Positions 33,863-42,717 are shown, numbered from the stretch's first letter. The stretch is 64,000 nucleotides of DNA from CBDFKU01 sp965248975 (GCA_965248975.1 CBDFKU010000013.1:124001-188000), one strand, 5' to 3'. Translations and numbers: made by a program. Notes: a model not told the origin generated them from the sequence alone.

Positions 33863-34983
33863 ATGGTAGATGTAAAATACTGGGTGGCCTTTGGCCGCAT
33901 CCCCAGTTTAGGCCCCGCAAGGTTCCGTCTCCTGGAGCGCCACTTCGGCTCCATGGAAGACGCCTGGCTTGCCGGCCCGAGCGAATTCAAGGCCGCGGGC
34001 ATCGACGCAGGACGGTGCGGGCTGTAACGTCCCACCGTACGACGATCTCCCCCGACGCCGAGATGGAGAAGTTGGAGAGAGCCGGCGTCCTGGCGCAGAC
34101 CTGGAACGACCCGGCTTACCCTCGCAGGCTGAAGGAGATACACGATCCGCCACCGGTGCTCTACTTGCGCGGCAACATCCTGCCACAGGACGAGCGGTCG
34201 GTGGCAGTGGTAGGCACCCGCAAGGCCACGGCCTACGGGAGGGAGGTAGCCGGCGCTCTGGCGGGGGACCTGGCCCGCAGCGGGGTCACCGTGATAAGCG
34301 GCCTGGCCAGGGGCATCGACTCCATTGCGCACAAGGCTGCCCTCGAAGCCGGCGGACGCACCGTCGCGGTTTTCGGCAGCGGCTTGGACGTGGTGTATCC
34401 AGCCGAGCACGCCAGGCTGGCCCGGGAGGTGGAGGATTCCGGCGCCCTGGTGAGCGAGTATCCCCTGGGAACGAGGCCTATGTCCAGCCACTTCCCGATG
34501 CGCAACCGCGTTATTAGTGGCATGACCCTGGGGACGCTGGTGGTGGAGGCGCCCGACAAGAGCGGCGCACTTCTGACCGTGAAACACGCCCTGGAGCAGG
34601 ACAGGGAAGTTTTCTGTGTGCCCGGGAGCATTTTCTCTCCCACAAGCGTGGGGACAAACGCCTTAATCCAGCAGGGCGCGAAGCTGGTGATGAACCATGA
34701 GGATATACTGGAGGAGTTGAACCTGACGGTGGCGGTCCGGCAGATAGAGATGCAGGGCATCGCCGATCCCCTGAGTGATGGTGAGCTGCTTCTGCTGAAC
34801 CACCTCTCTTACGAGCCGGCGCATATCGACGACATCGGGCGACAGGCGCGGGTCCCCATCAACGAGGTCAGCAGCACCCTGCAGATGATGGAGATCAAGG
34901 GACTGGTGAGGCAGGTTGGGGGAATGCATTATACGAGGGTCCGGGAGGTACAAGCCGAGTATGGTAGCCAAGTCTCCAGGTAA
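33863..34983 (+). CDS. dprA: DNA processing protein DprA (frameshifted near 34008)
   Basis: DprA loads RecA on incoming single-stranded DNA during natural transformation. The gene starts at 33863 with the N-terminal helical domain (MVDVKYWVAFGRIPSLGPAR), whose frame reaches a stop at 34025-34027. The rest continues in another frame from RTVRAVTSHRTTISPDAEM through the Rossmann domain: GTRKATAYGREVAGALA, VISGLARGIDSIAHKAALE, FGSGLDVVYP, MRNRVISGMTLGTLVVEA. A C-terminal winged-helix-like domain follows (DDIGRQARVPINEVSSTLQ). The two halves fit if one base is missing around 34006-34011. Whether this is a sequencing error or true decay is unknown. It overlaps topA by 23 nt. Confidence 0.82.
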
Positions 34984-37372
34984 GAAAGCTACGAGGGCGA
35001 AGGCCCCTAAAGATAAGAATAATGGGTCGGACGTGGGCGCAAAGGGTAAAGGTAATGGCAGGTCGAGATCGCTGGTGGTGGTCGAGTCCCCCGCAAAGGC
35101 CAGGACCATCGAGAGGATCCTGGGCGGCAAGTTCGTCGTAAAGGCGTCCCAGGGACACGTGCGTGACCTGCCCAAGGGCAAGCTGGGCGTTAATGTCGAA
35201 ATGGACTTTGCCCCATCCTACTCCCTGATAGGCGACAAAAAGACCGTAGTCCAGGAGCTTAAAAGCTTGGGAGAGCGGGCCCCTTCGATCTATCTGGCCA
35301 CCGACCCCGACCGGGAGGGGGAGGCCATCTCCTGGCACCTTGTGGAAGCCGCGAATTGGAACCAGGCGAAAGTCCCGATCCATCGCGTGGTATTTCACGA
35401 GATAACCGAGGATGCCGTACAGGAAGCCTTCCGGCACCCCCGAGAAATTGACATGGAACTGGTAAACGCCCAGCAGGCCCGGCGTGTGCTGGACCGGCTG
35501 GTGGGCTACCAGATCAGCCCCCTTCTCTGGCGGAAGGTCCAGCGAGGCCTCTCGGCGGGGCGGGTCCAGTCCGTGGCCCTGCGCATGGTGTCGGACCGGG
35601 AGAAGGAAGTCCGCGCCTTTGTGGCCAGGGAGTACTGGACCATCGAGGTGCAGCTGCAGAAGGCCGGCCGCAAGAAACCGGCCGCCGGAGAGCCCTTCAC
35701 GGCAGTGCTACACTCGCTGAAGGGCCACAAAGGGAAGCTAGAAATCCCCGACGAGGCCGCCGCAAAGGGGATCGAGGGAGACCTTCAGGGTGCCGAATAC
35801 AAGCTGGCGGAGGTCAAGAAACGTTCGGTCAAGCAGTCCCCTTCCCCTCCCTTCATTACCAGCACTCTGCAGCAGGAGGCCGGACGCAAGCTGCGTTTCT
35901 CGGCCAAGAGGACCATGGTGGCTGCCCAGCAGCTTTACGAGGGGCTGTCCATTGGAGACGGAGGCTCGATGGGCCTCATCACCTATATGCGCACCGACTC
36001 CACCACCGTGGCAGCGTCGGCCCTTCAGGAGGCCCGGGAGTACATCCAGCAGAAGTTCGGCGACGATTACTTGCCGCGCCAGGCCAGGGTGTTCAGGAAG
36101 AAGTCCAAGGGAGCTCAGGAGGCCCACGAGGCCATCAGGCCCACGGCCATATCCCGTGAGCCCCAGCAGCTGAAGCCTTTCCTCAGCTCGGACCAATACA
36201 GGCTTTACGAGCTCATATGGCGGCGGATGCTGGCCAGCCAGATGGCCGATGCCTTATCCGACGCTACGACCCTTGATACGGAGGCCAAGTGCAAGGCCGC
36301 TCCCAAAGTCTACGTTTTCCGGGCCACCGGCTCCGTGCTCAAGTTCCCTGGCTTCCGCACCCTTTACCTGGAGAGTAGGGACGACGATGAGGAGGACGCC
36401 GGGAAGCGCCCCCTGCCGGAGCTTTCTCAGGGCGACCTTTTGGACTGCCGGAAACTCGAGCCGATCCAGCACTTCACCCAGCCTCCTCCCCGCTTCACGG
36501 AGGCGAGCCTGATCAAGATGCTGGAGGAGAAGGGCATCGGCAGGCCCAGCACCTACGCCCCCACCATCTCGACTATCATCGACCGGCATTACGTCGTGAA
36601 AGAGGAAGGCAAGCTCAAGCCCACCGAGTTGGGTACGACCGTGTCGGACCTGCTTACGGTCCATTTCTCGGACATCATGGACACCGGCTTCACCGCCAGG
36701 ATGGAGGAGGAGCTGGACGAGGTGGCCCGAGGGGAGCGGCAGTGGGTTCCCATGCTCCACGGTTTTTACGGCCCTTTCCAGAAGTCGTTGGAAGCGGCCA
36801 CCGAAGCCATGCCCCGCGTGAATGTGGAGGAAGCCACCGAGGAGGTGTGCGAGAAGTGCAGCCAGCCAATGGTGATAAAGACGGGGCGTTTCGGCAGGTT
36901 CCTGGCCTGCTCCGACTACCCCAAATGCAAGAACACCAGGCCCGTGCCGGTCGACGGATCCTCGGGGGCCAACGGCGGCCAGGAGGCCGCCCGCCCTGCC
37001 GACGAGGCGACCGACGAGATGTGCGAGAAGTGCGGCAAACCCATGGTGATAAAGGCTGGGCGCTTCGGCAGGTTCCTGGCCTGCTCCGATTACCCGCAAT
37101 GCAAGAACAGCAAGCCTCTGAAAGTGGGCGTGCCCTGTCCCCGATGCGGAGGCGATCTGGTCCAGAGGAGGTCCAGGGGCAAGGGCCGCGTCTTCTACGG
37201 CTGCGCCCGGTACCCTGAATGCGACTTCTTGGTAAACCAGCGGCCGATGCCAGACCCATGTCCGGAGTGTGGTGGTCTGATGGTCGCCTCGGGGCGGAAC
37301 GGAATAAAGTGCACGGTCTGCTCCTGGAAGGGAGACGTCCCTGAAGAACAGCTGGCCACCGCCGAGGTATGA
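34961..37372 (+). CDS. topA: DNA topoisomerase I (type IA)
   Basis: An 803-residue bacterial topoisomerase I, which relaxes negative supercoils by cutting one strand through a phosphotyrosine. The TOPRIM domain starts at SLVVVESPAKARTIERILGG near residue 40 and includes ATDPDREGEAISWHL near 115. The catalytic Tyr342 lies in GLITYMRTDSTTVA. Four C-terminal zinc-ribbon domains are visible: two CEKC...SDYPxCKN units, CPRCGG...CARYPEC and CPECGG...CTVC. A basic, lysine-rich N-terminal extension precedes the TOPRIM domain. The ATG at 34961 overlaps dprA; an upstream start at 34916 is unlikely. It overlaps the xer gene by 4 nt (ATGA). Confidence 0.97.
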   Translation: MVAKSPGKKATRAKAPKDKNNGSDVGAKGKGNGRSRSLVVVESPAKARTIERILGGKFVVKASQGHVRDLPKGKLGVNVEMDFAPSYSLIGDKKTVVQELKSLGERAPSIYLATDPDREGEAISWHLVEAANWNQAKVPIHRVVFHEITEDAVQEAFRHPREIDMELVNAQQARRVLDRLVGYQISPLLWRKVQRGLSAGRVQSVALRMVSDREKEVRAFVAREYWTIEVQLQKAGRKKPAAGEPFTAVLHSLKGHKGKLEIPDEAAAKGIEGDLQGAEYKLAEVKKRSVKQSPSPPFITSTLQQEAGRKLRFSAKRTMVAAQQLYEGLSIGDGGSMGLITYMRTDSTTVAASALQEAREYIQQKFGDDYLPRQARVFRKKSKGAQEAHEAIRPTAISREPQQLKPFLSSDQYRLYELIWRRMLASQMADALSDATTLDTEAKCKAAPKVYVFRATGSVLKFPGFRTLYLESRDDDEEDAGKRPLPELSQGDLLDCRKLEPIQHFTQPPPRFTEASLIKMLEEKGIGRPSTYAPTISTIIDRHYVVKEEGKLKPTELGTTVSDLLTVHFSDIMDTGFTARMEEELDEVARGERQWVPMLHGFYGPFQKSLEAATEAMPRVNVEEATEEVCEKCSQPMVIKTGRFGRFLACSDYPKCKNTRPVPVDGSSGANGGQEAARPADEATDEMCEKCGKPMVIKAGRFGRFLACSDYPQCKNSKPLKVGVPCPRCGGDLVQRRSRGKGRVFYGCARYPECDFLVNQRPMPDPCPECGGLMVASGRNGIKCTVCSWKGDVPEEQLATAEV

Positions 37373-38412
37373 AGGATCGGGGCGCCATGAGTAGCGGGGC
37401 TGTCCTTGAGGAAGGGCATCCAGAGGCGGATCTGCTTCGGCGCTTCCGCGGGCATCTGACCGGCCAGAAGGGTCGTTCCGAGAACACGGTCCGGGTATAC
37501 ACCACTGACCTCCTCCCTTTCTTCAGGTTCTTAAAGGAGGAGGGAGTAACCTCAGAGGTGCTGGACAGGAGCCTCCTGCGCCGGTACCTCGCATGGCTGT
37601 CCACCTCGGCCCGTGGAAGGCAGGGCGGATATGCCCGGGTGAGCGTGGCCCGCAAGCTGGTGGTCCTCCGGAGCTTCTACCGTTTCCTGGTACAGGAGGG
37701 CGTCATCCCTTCTAACCCCATCCCAAAGGGGCGGAGCTTCAACATCAAGGTGGCGAAACGCCTGCCGACGTTCCTGGCGCAGGACGAGATTACACGCGTC
37801 CTGGAGGAGCCTGCCCGACCACGACCCCGGGTCAAGGGAGCGAACAACGAGGAGGTGGAGGGGACCCTGGCCATCAGGGACCAGGCTATTCTGGAGGTGC
37901 TGTACTCCTCGGGGTTGAGGGTCTCCGAGCTGCACGGACTGGACGAAGATAACATCGACCTGCGGATCGGAGAGGTACGGGTTATAGGCAAGGGCTCCAA
38001 GGAGCGAGTAGTGCCTTTGGGAAAGCCAGCCGTGGATTCACTCCAGCGCTATCTGGGTGCTTGCCGGCCCAGGCTTCTCAAGGGCGAAACCGGCGCTCTC
38101 TTCCTCAACCGCTATGGCGGCCGGCTCTCCCGCAAGAGCGTGCAGGAGATCGTGAGCCGCTATGCCTTGCTGGCGGGAACCCGTCCCGGGGTGCATCCCC
38201 ATACCCTGAGGCATACCTTCGCCACCCACCTGATGGAAGGCGGAGCCGACCTGCGGGTGGTCCAGGAGCTGTTGGGGCATTCCAGCCCGGCCACCACCCA
38301 GATCTACACTCACGTTACCCGCCAGGAGGCGCGAGAGAAATACATGAGTAGCCATCCCATGGCTCGGGAAAAAGAGGACGCCGAGGCATCCGGAGCGGAG
38401 CGAGATGGCTAG
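37369..38412 (+). CDS. xerC: tyrosine recombinase XerC/XerD-like
   Basis: A 347-residue tyrosine recombinase, most likely acting in chromosome dimer resolution. The N-terminal SAM-like core-binding domain (GRSENTVRVYTTDLLPFFRF) is followed by the catalytic domain. The first catalytic Arg lies in YSSGLRVSELHGLD, the Lys in VIGKGSKERVVPLG, HxxR in HPHTLRHTFATHLMEGGADL, and the nucleophile Tyr in ATTQIYTHV. The position between topA and aroQ, with overlapping stops and starts, is like the usual housekeeping xerC context, so it is not read as a phage integrase. XerC and XerD cannot be told apart from this alone. Confidence 0.93.
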   Translation: MKDRGAMSSGAVLEEGHPEADLLRRFRGHLTGQKGRSENTVRVYTTDLLPFFRFLKEEGVTSEVLDRSLLRRYLAWLSTSARGRQGGYARVSVARKLVVLRSFYRFLVQEGVIPSNPIPKGRSFNIKVAKRLPTFLAQDEITRVLEEPARPRPRVKGANNEEVEGTLAIRDQAILEVLYSSGLRVSELHGLDEDNIDLRIGEVRVIGKGSKERVVPLGKPAVDSLQRYLGACRPRLLKGETGALFLNRYGGRLSRKSVQEIVSRYALLAGTRPGVHPHTLRHTFATHLMEGGADLRVVQELLGHSSPATTQIYTHVTRQEAREKYMSSHPMAREKEDAEASGAERDG

Positions 38413-38854
38413 GTTCCTGGTCATCAATGGGCCTAACCTGAACACGCTGGGGAAACGAGACCCCGGCGTTTACGGGACGCTGACTCTGGCGGAAATAGAG
38501 GCCCGGGTCGCCCGAAAGGCCGAAGAGCTGGGGGTGCAGGTGGACTTCTTTCAGTCCAACAGCGAGGGCGCCATCGTGGACTACGTCCAGGGCAACGCGG
38601 GAGAGGCCCAGGGGATAATCATTAATCCGGGAGCCTTGACACACTACGGCTACTCCCTGCGCGAGGCCCTGGTGGATTCGCGCCTGCCCGTGATTGAGGT
38701 ACACATGAGCAATATCCATGCCAGAGAGGAGTGGCGGCGCCATTCGGTGGTGGCCGACATAGCACTGGGACAGGTAGCCGGCTTCGGCTGGATGGGCTAC
38801 ATCGCCGCGCTGGAGATGCTGGCAGCTTTGGTCAGAGAAGAGGAGGCGAAGTGA
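38405..38854 (+). CDS. aroQ: type II 3-dehydroquinate dehydratase
   Basis: A 149-residue type II dehydroquinase of the shikimate pathway, converting 3-dehydroquinate to 3-dehydroshikimate. The N-terminal FLVINGPNLNTLGKRDPGVYG contains the active-site Asn and Tyr region. FFQSNSEGAIVDYVQG, IIINPGALTHYGYSLREAL and PVIEVHMSNIHAREEWRRHS follow, with the catalytic His in EVHMSNIHARE. The length matches the dodecameric family. The ATG at 38405 overlaps the xer stop by 8 nt, and its own stop overlaps the next gene's GTG. Confidence 0.96.
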   Translation: MARFLVINGPNLNTLGKRDPGVYGTLTLAEIEARVARKAEELGVQVDFFQSNSEGAIVDYVQGNAGEAQGIIINPGALTHYGYSLREALVDSRLPVIEVHMSNIHAREEWRRHSVVADIALGQVAGFGWMGYIAALEMLAALVREEEAK

Positions 38855-39918
38855 AAGACCGTCTGGCGGGTCTACGAGAGAGGCTCCAGGAGAAGGATCT
38901 GGACGCCTTCCTCATATCCACTCCGGAGAACCGGCGTTACGTTTCGGGATTCACCGGCTCGGTGGGATACCTGGTGGTCTCGGAGAAGGAGGCCACTCTG
39001 GCCACCGACTTCCGCTATACCGAGCAGGCAGAGAACCAGTCCCCCCATTTCCAGGTGATCAAAGCGGGTGCCGACTGGACCTGGCTCCTGGAGCACCTGA
39101 AGGCGACCGGGGTCAAGAAGCTGGGGTTCGAGAGCCACCAGATGACCGTCGCCGCTTACAAGCAGATCACCGATGCCCTCAAAGAGATGTCTTCCTCCGA
39201 CAGGCCCAAGATGGTGGCCACGACCGGCATAGTGGAGGCCCTCAGGAGAGTGAAGGACGAGGAAGAGTTCAGACTGCTTCAGAGGGCCATCGACGTGGCC
39301 GACGCGGCGATGGAGGCCGTTTCTCCAGCCATCCAGCCAGGCGAGACGGAGCGGGAGGTGGCCTGGCGCATGGAGAAGGCCATGCGCGAGCTGGGGGCCG
39401 ACTCCATCAGCTTCGACACCATCGTGGCCGCCGGACCCAACGGCGCCATGCCCCATCACCGGCCCTCCGAGAGGCCCATAGCCGCCGGAGAGCCGGTGGT
39501 CATCGACATGGGGGCTCGGGTAGGCGGCTACTGCAGCGACATCACCCGCACGGTGTGCATCGGAGAGCAGGACGAGACCTTCCGCAAAGTCTACGATATC
39601 GTATTGGGAGCCCAGCTCACAGCCATCGCCACGGTGCGGGCCGGGATGACCGCCGGGGATGCCGACGACCTCTCCAGGAAGGTGATCGCGGAGGCCGGCT
39701 ATGGCGAGAACTTCGGCCACAGCCTCGGCCACGGGGTGGGCCTGGTCGTCCACGAGTATCCACGGGTAGGCCCCAAGTCCGACAATGTCCTGGAAGAGGG
39801 GATGGTGTTCACCGTGGAGCCGGGGATCTACCTGTCGGGATGGGGCGGCGTCAGGATCGAGGACGTGGTGCTCCTGGAAAAGGAGGGCGCCAGGGTGTTG
39901 AGCAAGGCGGGGAAATAG
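38851..39918 (+). CDS. M24 family Xaa-Pro aminopeptidase
   Basis: A 355-residue creatinase/prolidase-fold metallopeptidase that releases the N-terminal residue before proline. An N-terminal creatinase domain (ENRRYVSGFTGSVGYLVVSE) is followed by the pita-bread catalytic domain. The dinuclear metal ligands are visible as Asp in PVVIDMGARVGGYCSDITRT, His in GHSLGHGVGLVVHEYP and Glu in FTVEPGIYLSG and GVRIEDVVLL. The GTG at 38851 is preceded by AGGAGG and overlaps the aroQ stop; earlier in-frame starts fall inside aroQ. It is placed before efp, as in many Gram-positive and Chloroflexota genomes. Confidence 0.94.
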   Translation: MKDRLAGLRERLQEKDLDAFLISTPENRRYVSGFTGSVGYLVVSEKEATLATDFRYTEQAENQSPHFQVIKAGADWTWLLEHLKATGVKKLGFESHQMTVAAYKQITDALKEMSSSDRPKMVATTGIVEALRRVKDEEEFRLLQRAIDVADAAMEAVSPAIQPGETEREVAWRMEKAMRELGADSISFDTIVAAGPNGAMPHHRPSERPIAAGEPVVIDMGARVGGYCSDITRTVCIGEQDETFRKVYDIVLGAQLTAIATVRAGMTAGDADDLSRKVIAEAGYGENFGHSLGHGVGLVVHEYPRVGPKSDNVLEEGMVFTVEPGIYLSGWGGVRIEDVVLLEKEGARVLSKAGK

Positions 39919-39948
39919 CGGCCTGGAGATTTTCATGGAGGAATGTCG

Positions 39949-40326
39949 ATGTTGACCGGTTTGGCTAACGTCTCCATACCGATAGCCGATTACGACGAAG
40001 CCATTCGTTGGTACACGGAGACATTGGGCCTCGAGCTCCGCATGGACGGGTCCATGGGTGGAGACTACCGCTTTGTGACCGTGGGAGTGAGTGGACAAAA
40101 CGACGTGTCCATCGTGCTTCACAAGGCCCCCCAGCAGTTGTCCAGCCTCCCCTCGCTCCTGTTCCACCTGGACGACTGTCGTGGTGAGGTGGAGCGGTTG
40201 AGGACGCTGGGAGTCCGGGTGACCCTAGAGCCCGAGGGGCAACCATGGGGCACCCAGGCGGTGATCGAGGACCCTTGCGGCAACTCCATTGCTATGCTGG
40301 AGCCCAGTCCCATGGCCCTGGGGTAG
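39949..40326 (+). CDS. VOC (glyoxalase/bleomycin resistance) family protein
   Basis: A 125-residue vicinal-oxygen-chelate fold protein. LANVSIPIADYDEAIRWYTET is the first beta-alpha-beta unit with the usual FY-like pair, and DPCGNSIAMLEPSP matches the C-terminal metal Glu region. VTLEPEGQPWGTQAVIEDP is the typical penultimate hairpin. Two ATGs are possible (39943 and 39949); the second has GGAGG at better spacing. The reaction is unknown, as usual for the family. Confidence 0.85.
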   Translation: MLTGLANVSIPIADYDEAIRWYTETLGLELRMDGSMGGDYRFVTVGVSGQNDVSIVLHKAPQQLSSLPSLLFHLDDCRGEVERLRTLGVRVTLEPEGQPWGTQAVIEDPCGNSIAMLEPSPMALG

Positions 40327-40406
40327 AATCCCGGATAGCGTCGCTTGGCGGCGTCCGAGAGGGATGCCCGGCCGCCGGCACGCCATACCTTATCAAGGAG
40401 ATTCGG

Positions 40407-40973
40407 ATGACCATCAACTTCGGGGACCTGCGAAGAGGCGTGGCTATCGAGGTGGACGGCCAGCCCTTCGAGGTAATGGACTACGAACGACAGAAGATGC
40501 AGCAGCGGGCACCCGTCACCCGCCTCAAACTGAGGAACCTGCGGGACGGCCACGTGATCGAGCGCACATTCCAGAGCTACACCACCGAGTTCTCGCTGGC
40601 CCAGGTGGAGGAGCGCCCCGCCCAATACCTCTACACCGACGGCCGCTTCTATAATTTCATGGACATGGAGAGCTACGAGCAGTATCAGCTCACCGCGGAT
40701 CAGCTTGGGGAGGTGGTCCGGTACCTGAAGGAAGAGACGGTCGTGGACCTGATCTACTTCAAGGACGACATGATCAACATCCGGCTGCCTACCTTCGTGG
40801 ACCTGAAGGTGGCCGATACGCCTCCCGGGTTCAAGGGCGACACCGCCCAGGGAGGGACCAAGCCCGCTACTCTTGAGACGGGTTTGATCGTTCAGGTGCC
40901 CATGTTCATCACCAACGGAGAGAAGGTGCGGGTGGATACCCGCAACGGGGACTACATCGAGCGCGCGGAGTAG
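40407..40973 (+). CDS. efp: translation elongation factor P
   Basis: A 188-residue EF-P, which binds the ribosome E site and relieves stalling at polyproline stretches. Three beta-barrel domains are seen: N-terminal FGDLRRGVAIEVDGQPFEV, the OB domains with YLYTDGRFYNFMDMESYEQY near residue 75, and ATLETGLIVQVPMFITNGEKVRV with VDTRNGDYIERAE at the end. AAGGAG lies 6 nt before the ATG at 40407. The loop that normally carries a modified Lys or Arg reads KMQQRAP, with Gln33 at the expected tip position, which is unusual. It is followed by hicB after 1 nt. Confidence 0.95.
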   Translation: MTINFGDLRRGVAIEVDGQPFEVMDYERQKMQQRAPVTRLKLRNLRDGHVIERTFQSYTTEFSLAQVEERPAQYLYTDGRFYNFMDMESYEQYQLTADQLGEVVRYLKEETVVDLIYFKDDMINIRLPTFVDLKVADTPPGFKGDTAQGGTKPATLETGLIVQVPMFITNGEKVRVDTRNGDYIERAE

Positions 40974-40974
40974 T

Positions 40975-41235
40975 ATGCCCGACGATTTGGTAAGGCGAGC
41001 GCGCATGGACCTTCAGCACACCGTAAAGGCCGTTGTACGGAGAGAGGATGCTTACTACGTGGCCGAGTGTTTCGAGATCGCGGTGGTGACCCAGGGCAAG
41101 ACTCTCGAAGAGACCCTGACAAATCTCCAAGAAGCTGTAGCTCTGCACCTGGAGGGCGAGGACCTGGCGGAGATGGGCTTGGTCGCCAATCCTTCCATCC
41201 GCGTAACGATGGAGCTTGAAATGGCGCATGCCTAG
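40975..41235 (+). CDS. hicB: HicB family antitoxin
   Basis: An 86-residue (or 76-residue, if the ATG at 41005 is used) protein of the HicB antitoxin type. It has the partial RNase-H-like fold VVRREDAYYVAECFEIAVVT and a helix TLEETLTNLQEAVALHLEGE. It would neutralise HicA and repress its operon. It starts 1 nt after the efp stop, so it is probably co-transcribed with efp. The adjoining hicA gene is decayed (41228-41477), so this antitoxin is an orphan unless those lesions are sequencing errors. Confidence 0.85.
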   Translation: MPDDLVRRARMDLQHTVKAVVRREDAYYVAECFEIAVVTQGKTLEETLTNLQEAVALHLEGEDLAEMGLVANPSIRVTMELEMAHA

Positions 41236-41477
41236 TTTGAGACGGCTATCCGGACCCGAGGTTATCGCCGTTTTAGAAGGCTTTGGATTCGGGATTCACT
41301 CTCAACGAGGGAGCCACATTCACTGCGGACAGACAAGTTTAAGCCCTGACCGTCCCCAGGCATCGAGAGTTGGACACCGGAACGCTTCGTGCGATTTTCA
41401 GACAGGCCTCTCGTTTCATCCCTGAGGATGAGATGAGCTTCACTTTTATACCGCCTGAGGGAGCCACCGATAGATGA
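41228..41477 (+). pseudogene. hicA: decayed HicA-type mRNA interferase toxin
   Basis: The first 32 codons read as HicA (RLSGPEVIAVLEGFGFGIHS, GSHIH) with the family's conserved Gly-Ser-His. The frame then breaks. LRTDKFKP follows one register lower at about 41323, and LTVPRHRELDTGTLRAIFRQ continues another register lower from 41346 to a TGA at 41475-41477. Two single-base losses, near 41322 and in the CCC at 41344-41346, would restore one frame of about 83 residues. As read, the product ends early and would lack the second half of the toxin. It overlaps hicB by 8 nt and ends 1 nt before xseA. Confidence 0.8.
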
Positions 41478-41478
41478 C

Positions 41479-42717
41479 ATGCCCGTTTTCACCGTAAGCC
41501 AGGTCACCCGGTATCTCAGGGAGTCCCTGGAGCAAGACCCCCTCTTGAGTGACGTGTGGGTCAGCGGGGAGGTCTCCAACCTTCGCCCGTCCCAGGCAGG
41601 GCACAGCTACTTCACCATCAAGGACTCCGGCGGCCAGCTGCGCTCCGTGGTGTTCAGAAACGGACATGGTGCGGACCTGCTTCTGGATGGACGGCAGATC
41701 ATCGCCCACGGCCGAATCACGTTCTACGACGTCCGAGGTGACGTACAACTCATTGCGGACCTGGTCATGCCCGAGGGCTCTGGGCCCCAGCATCTCGAGC
41801 TGGAGAAGCTGAAGATGCAGCTGGAACAGGAGGGCCTGTTCGATCCCTCACGGAAGCGGGCCCTTCCCGGGTTCCCCCGGGTGGTGGGGCTGGTGACATC
41901 TCCGTCGGGAGCGGTTTTACACGATGTTCAGAACGTCATCGCGCGGCGCTATCCCCTGGCCGAGGTGCTGCTGGCTCCGACTCAAGTGCAGGGAGACAGG
42001 GCCGCACACGGCATCGTGGCTGCCCTTCGTGCACTGAACGACGATGCCCGGGCCAACGTCATAATCCTGGCTCGTGGCGGCGGGTCCCTGGAAGAGCTGT
42101 GGCCCTTCAACCAGGAGGCCGTGGCCCGGGCGATCCACGCCAGCCACATACCCGTGGTCAGCGCGGTGGGCCACGAGACGGACTTCACCATCGCCGACTA
42201 CGTGGCGGACCTTAGGGCGCCCACACCGTCCGCGGCGGCGGAGCTGGTGGTGCCCTCGGTGACCGCCCTGCTGCAGGACGTTCGGGCAAGGAGGGAGGGC
42301 CTCGGCCGGGCCATGTTCCATCTGGCCTCGACCCGACGGCAGGGTGTGGAGACCCTGGGCAGACGCTTGAAGAGCCGGGCACCGGACATCGACACACTGC
42401 GTCGCCGGGTTGATGACCTGTCCAGGCTGGCCGCCACGGCCCTGTCCAACCGTCTTTCCATAGATCAGGAACGCCTCAGAGGGCTGGAGATGCGGCTCCA
42501 GGCCCTGAACCCCGGCGGCATTCTGTCCCGGGGATATGCCATCGTCCAGAAAGGACCTGACCGGGAGGTAGTGTCTCAAAAAAGTCAGGTGAGCCCCGGC
42601 GAGGGCCTGGAAGTGACGGTGAGCGACGGCTCCTTTGGGGTCACGGCCGACGGATCTCCCAGGGCGGCGCGTCGGGTTCGAGCACCCGCGGTCAGGGCGG
42701 GCGCCCGCCTCTTGTAG
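41479..42717 (+). CDS. xseA: exodeoxyribonuclease VII large subunit
   Basis: A 412-residue XseA, the catalytic subunit of exonuclease VII, which degrades single-stranded DNA to short oligonucleotides. The N-terminal OB fold VSGEVSNLRPSQAGHSYFTI near residue 27 is followed by the catalytic domain with GLVTSPSGAVLHDVQNVIAR near 136, LARGGGSLEELWPFN near 197 and SAVGHETDFTIADYVADLRA near 228. The C-terminal coiled coil ends NPGGILSRGYAIVQ. It is separated from xseB by one membrane-protein gene. Confidence 0.96.
   Translation: MPVFTVSQVTRYLRESLEQDPLLSDVWVSGEVSNLRPSQAGHSYFTIKDSGGQLRSVVFRNGHGADLLLDGRQIIAHGRITFYDVRGDVQLIADLVMPEGSGPQHLELEKLKMQLEQEGLFDPSRKRALPGFPRVVGLVTSPSGAVLHDVQNVIARRYPLAEVLLAPTQVQGDRAAHGIVAALRALNDDARANVIILARGGGSLEELWPFNQEAVARAIHASHIPVVSAVGHETDFTIADYVADLRAPTPSAAAELVVPSVTALLQDVRARREGLGRAMFHLASTRRQGVETLGRRLKSRAPDIDTLRRRVDDLSRLAATALSNRLSIDQERLRGLEMRLQALNPGGILSRGYAIVQKGPDREVVSQKSQVSPGEGLEVTVSDGSFGVTADGSPRAARRVRAPAVRAGARLL

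Noticed and set aside
37369..38412. Tyrosine recombinase as an integrase of a mobile element
   Set aside because: It is embedded between topA and aroQ with overlapping starts, as housekeeping xer genes are, and no phage or transfer genes are nearby.
38872..40167. 431-codon minus-strand frame opposite the M24 peptidase
   Set aside because: Shadow of the real gene: rich in His/Gly/Leu and without recognisable motifs.
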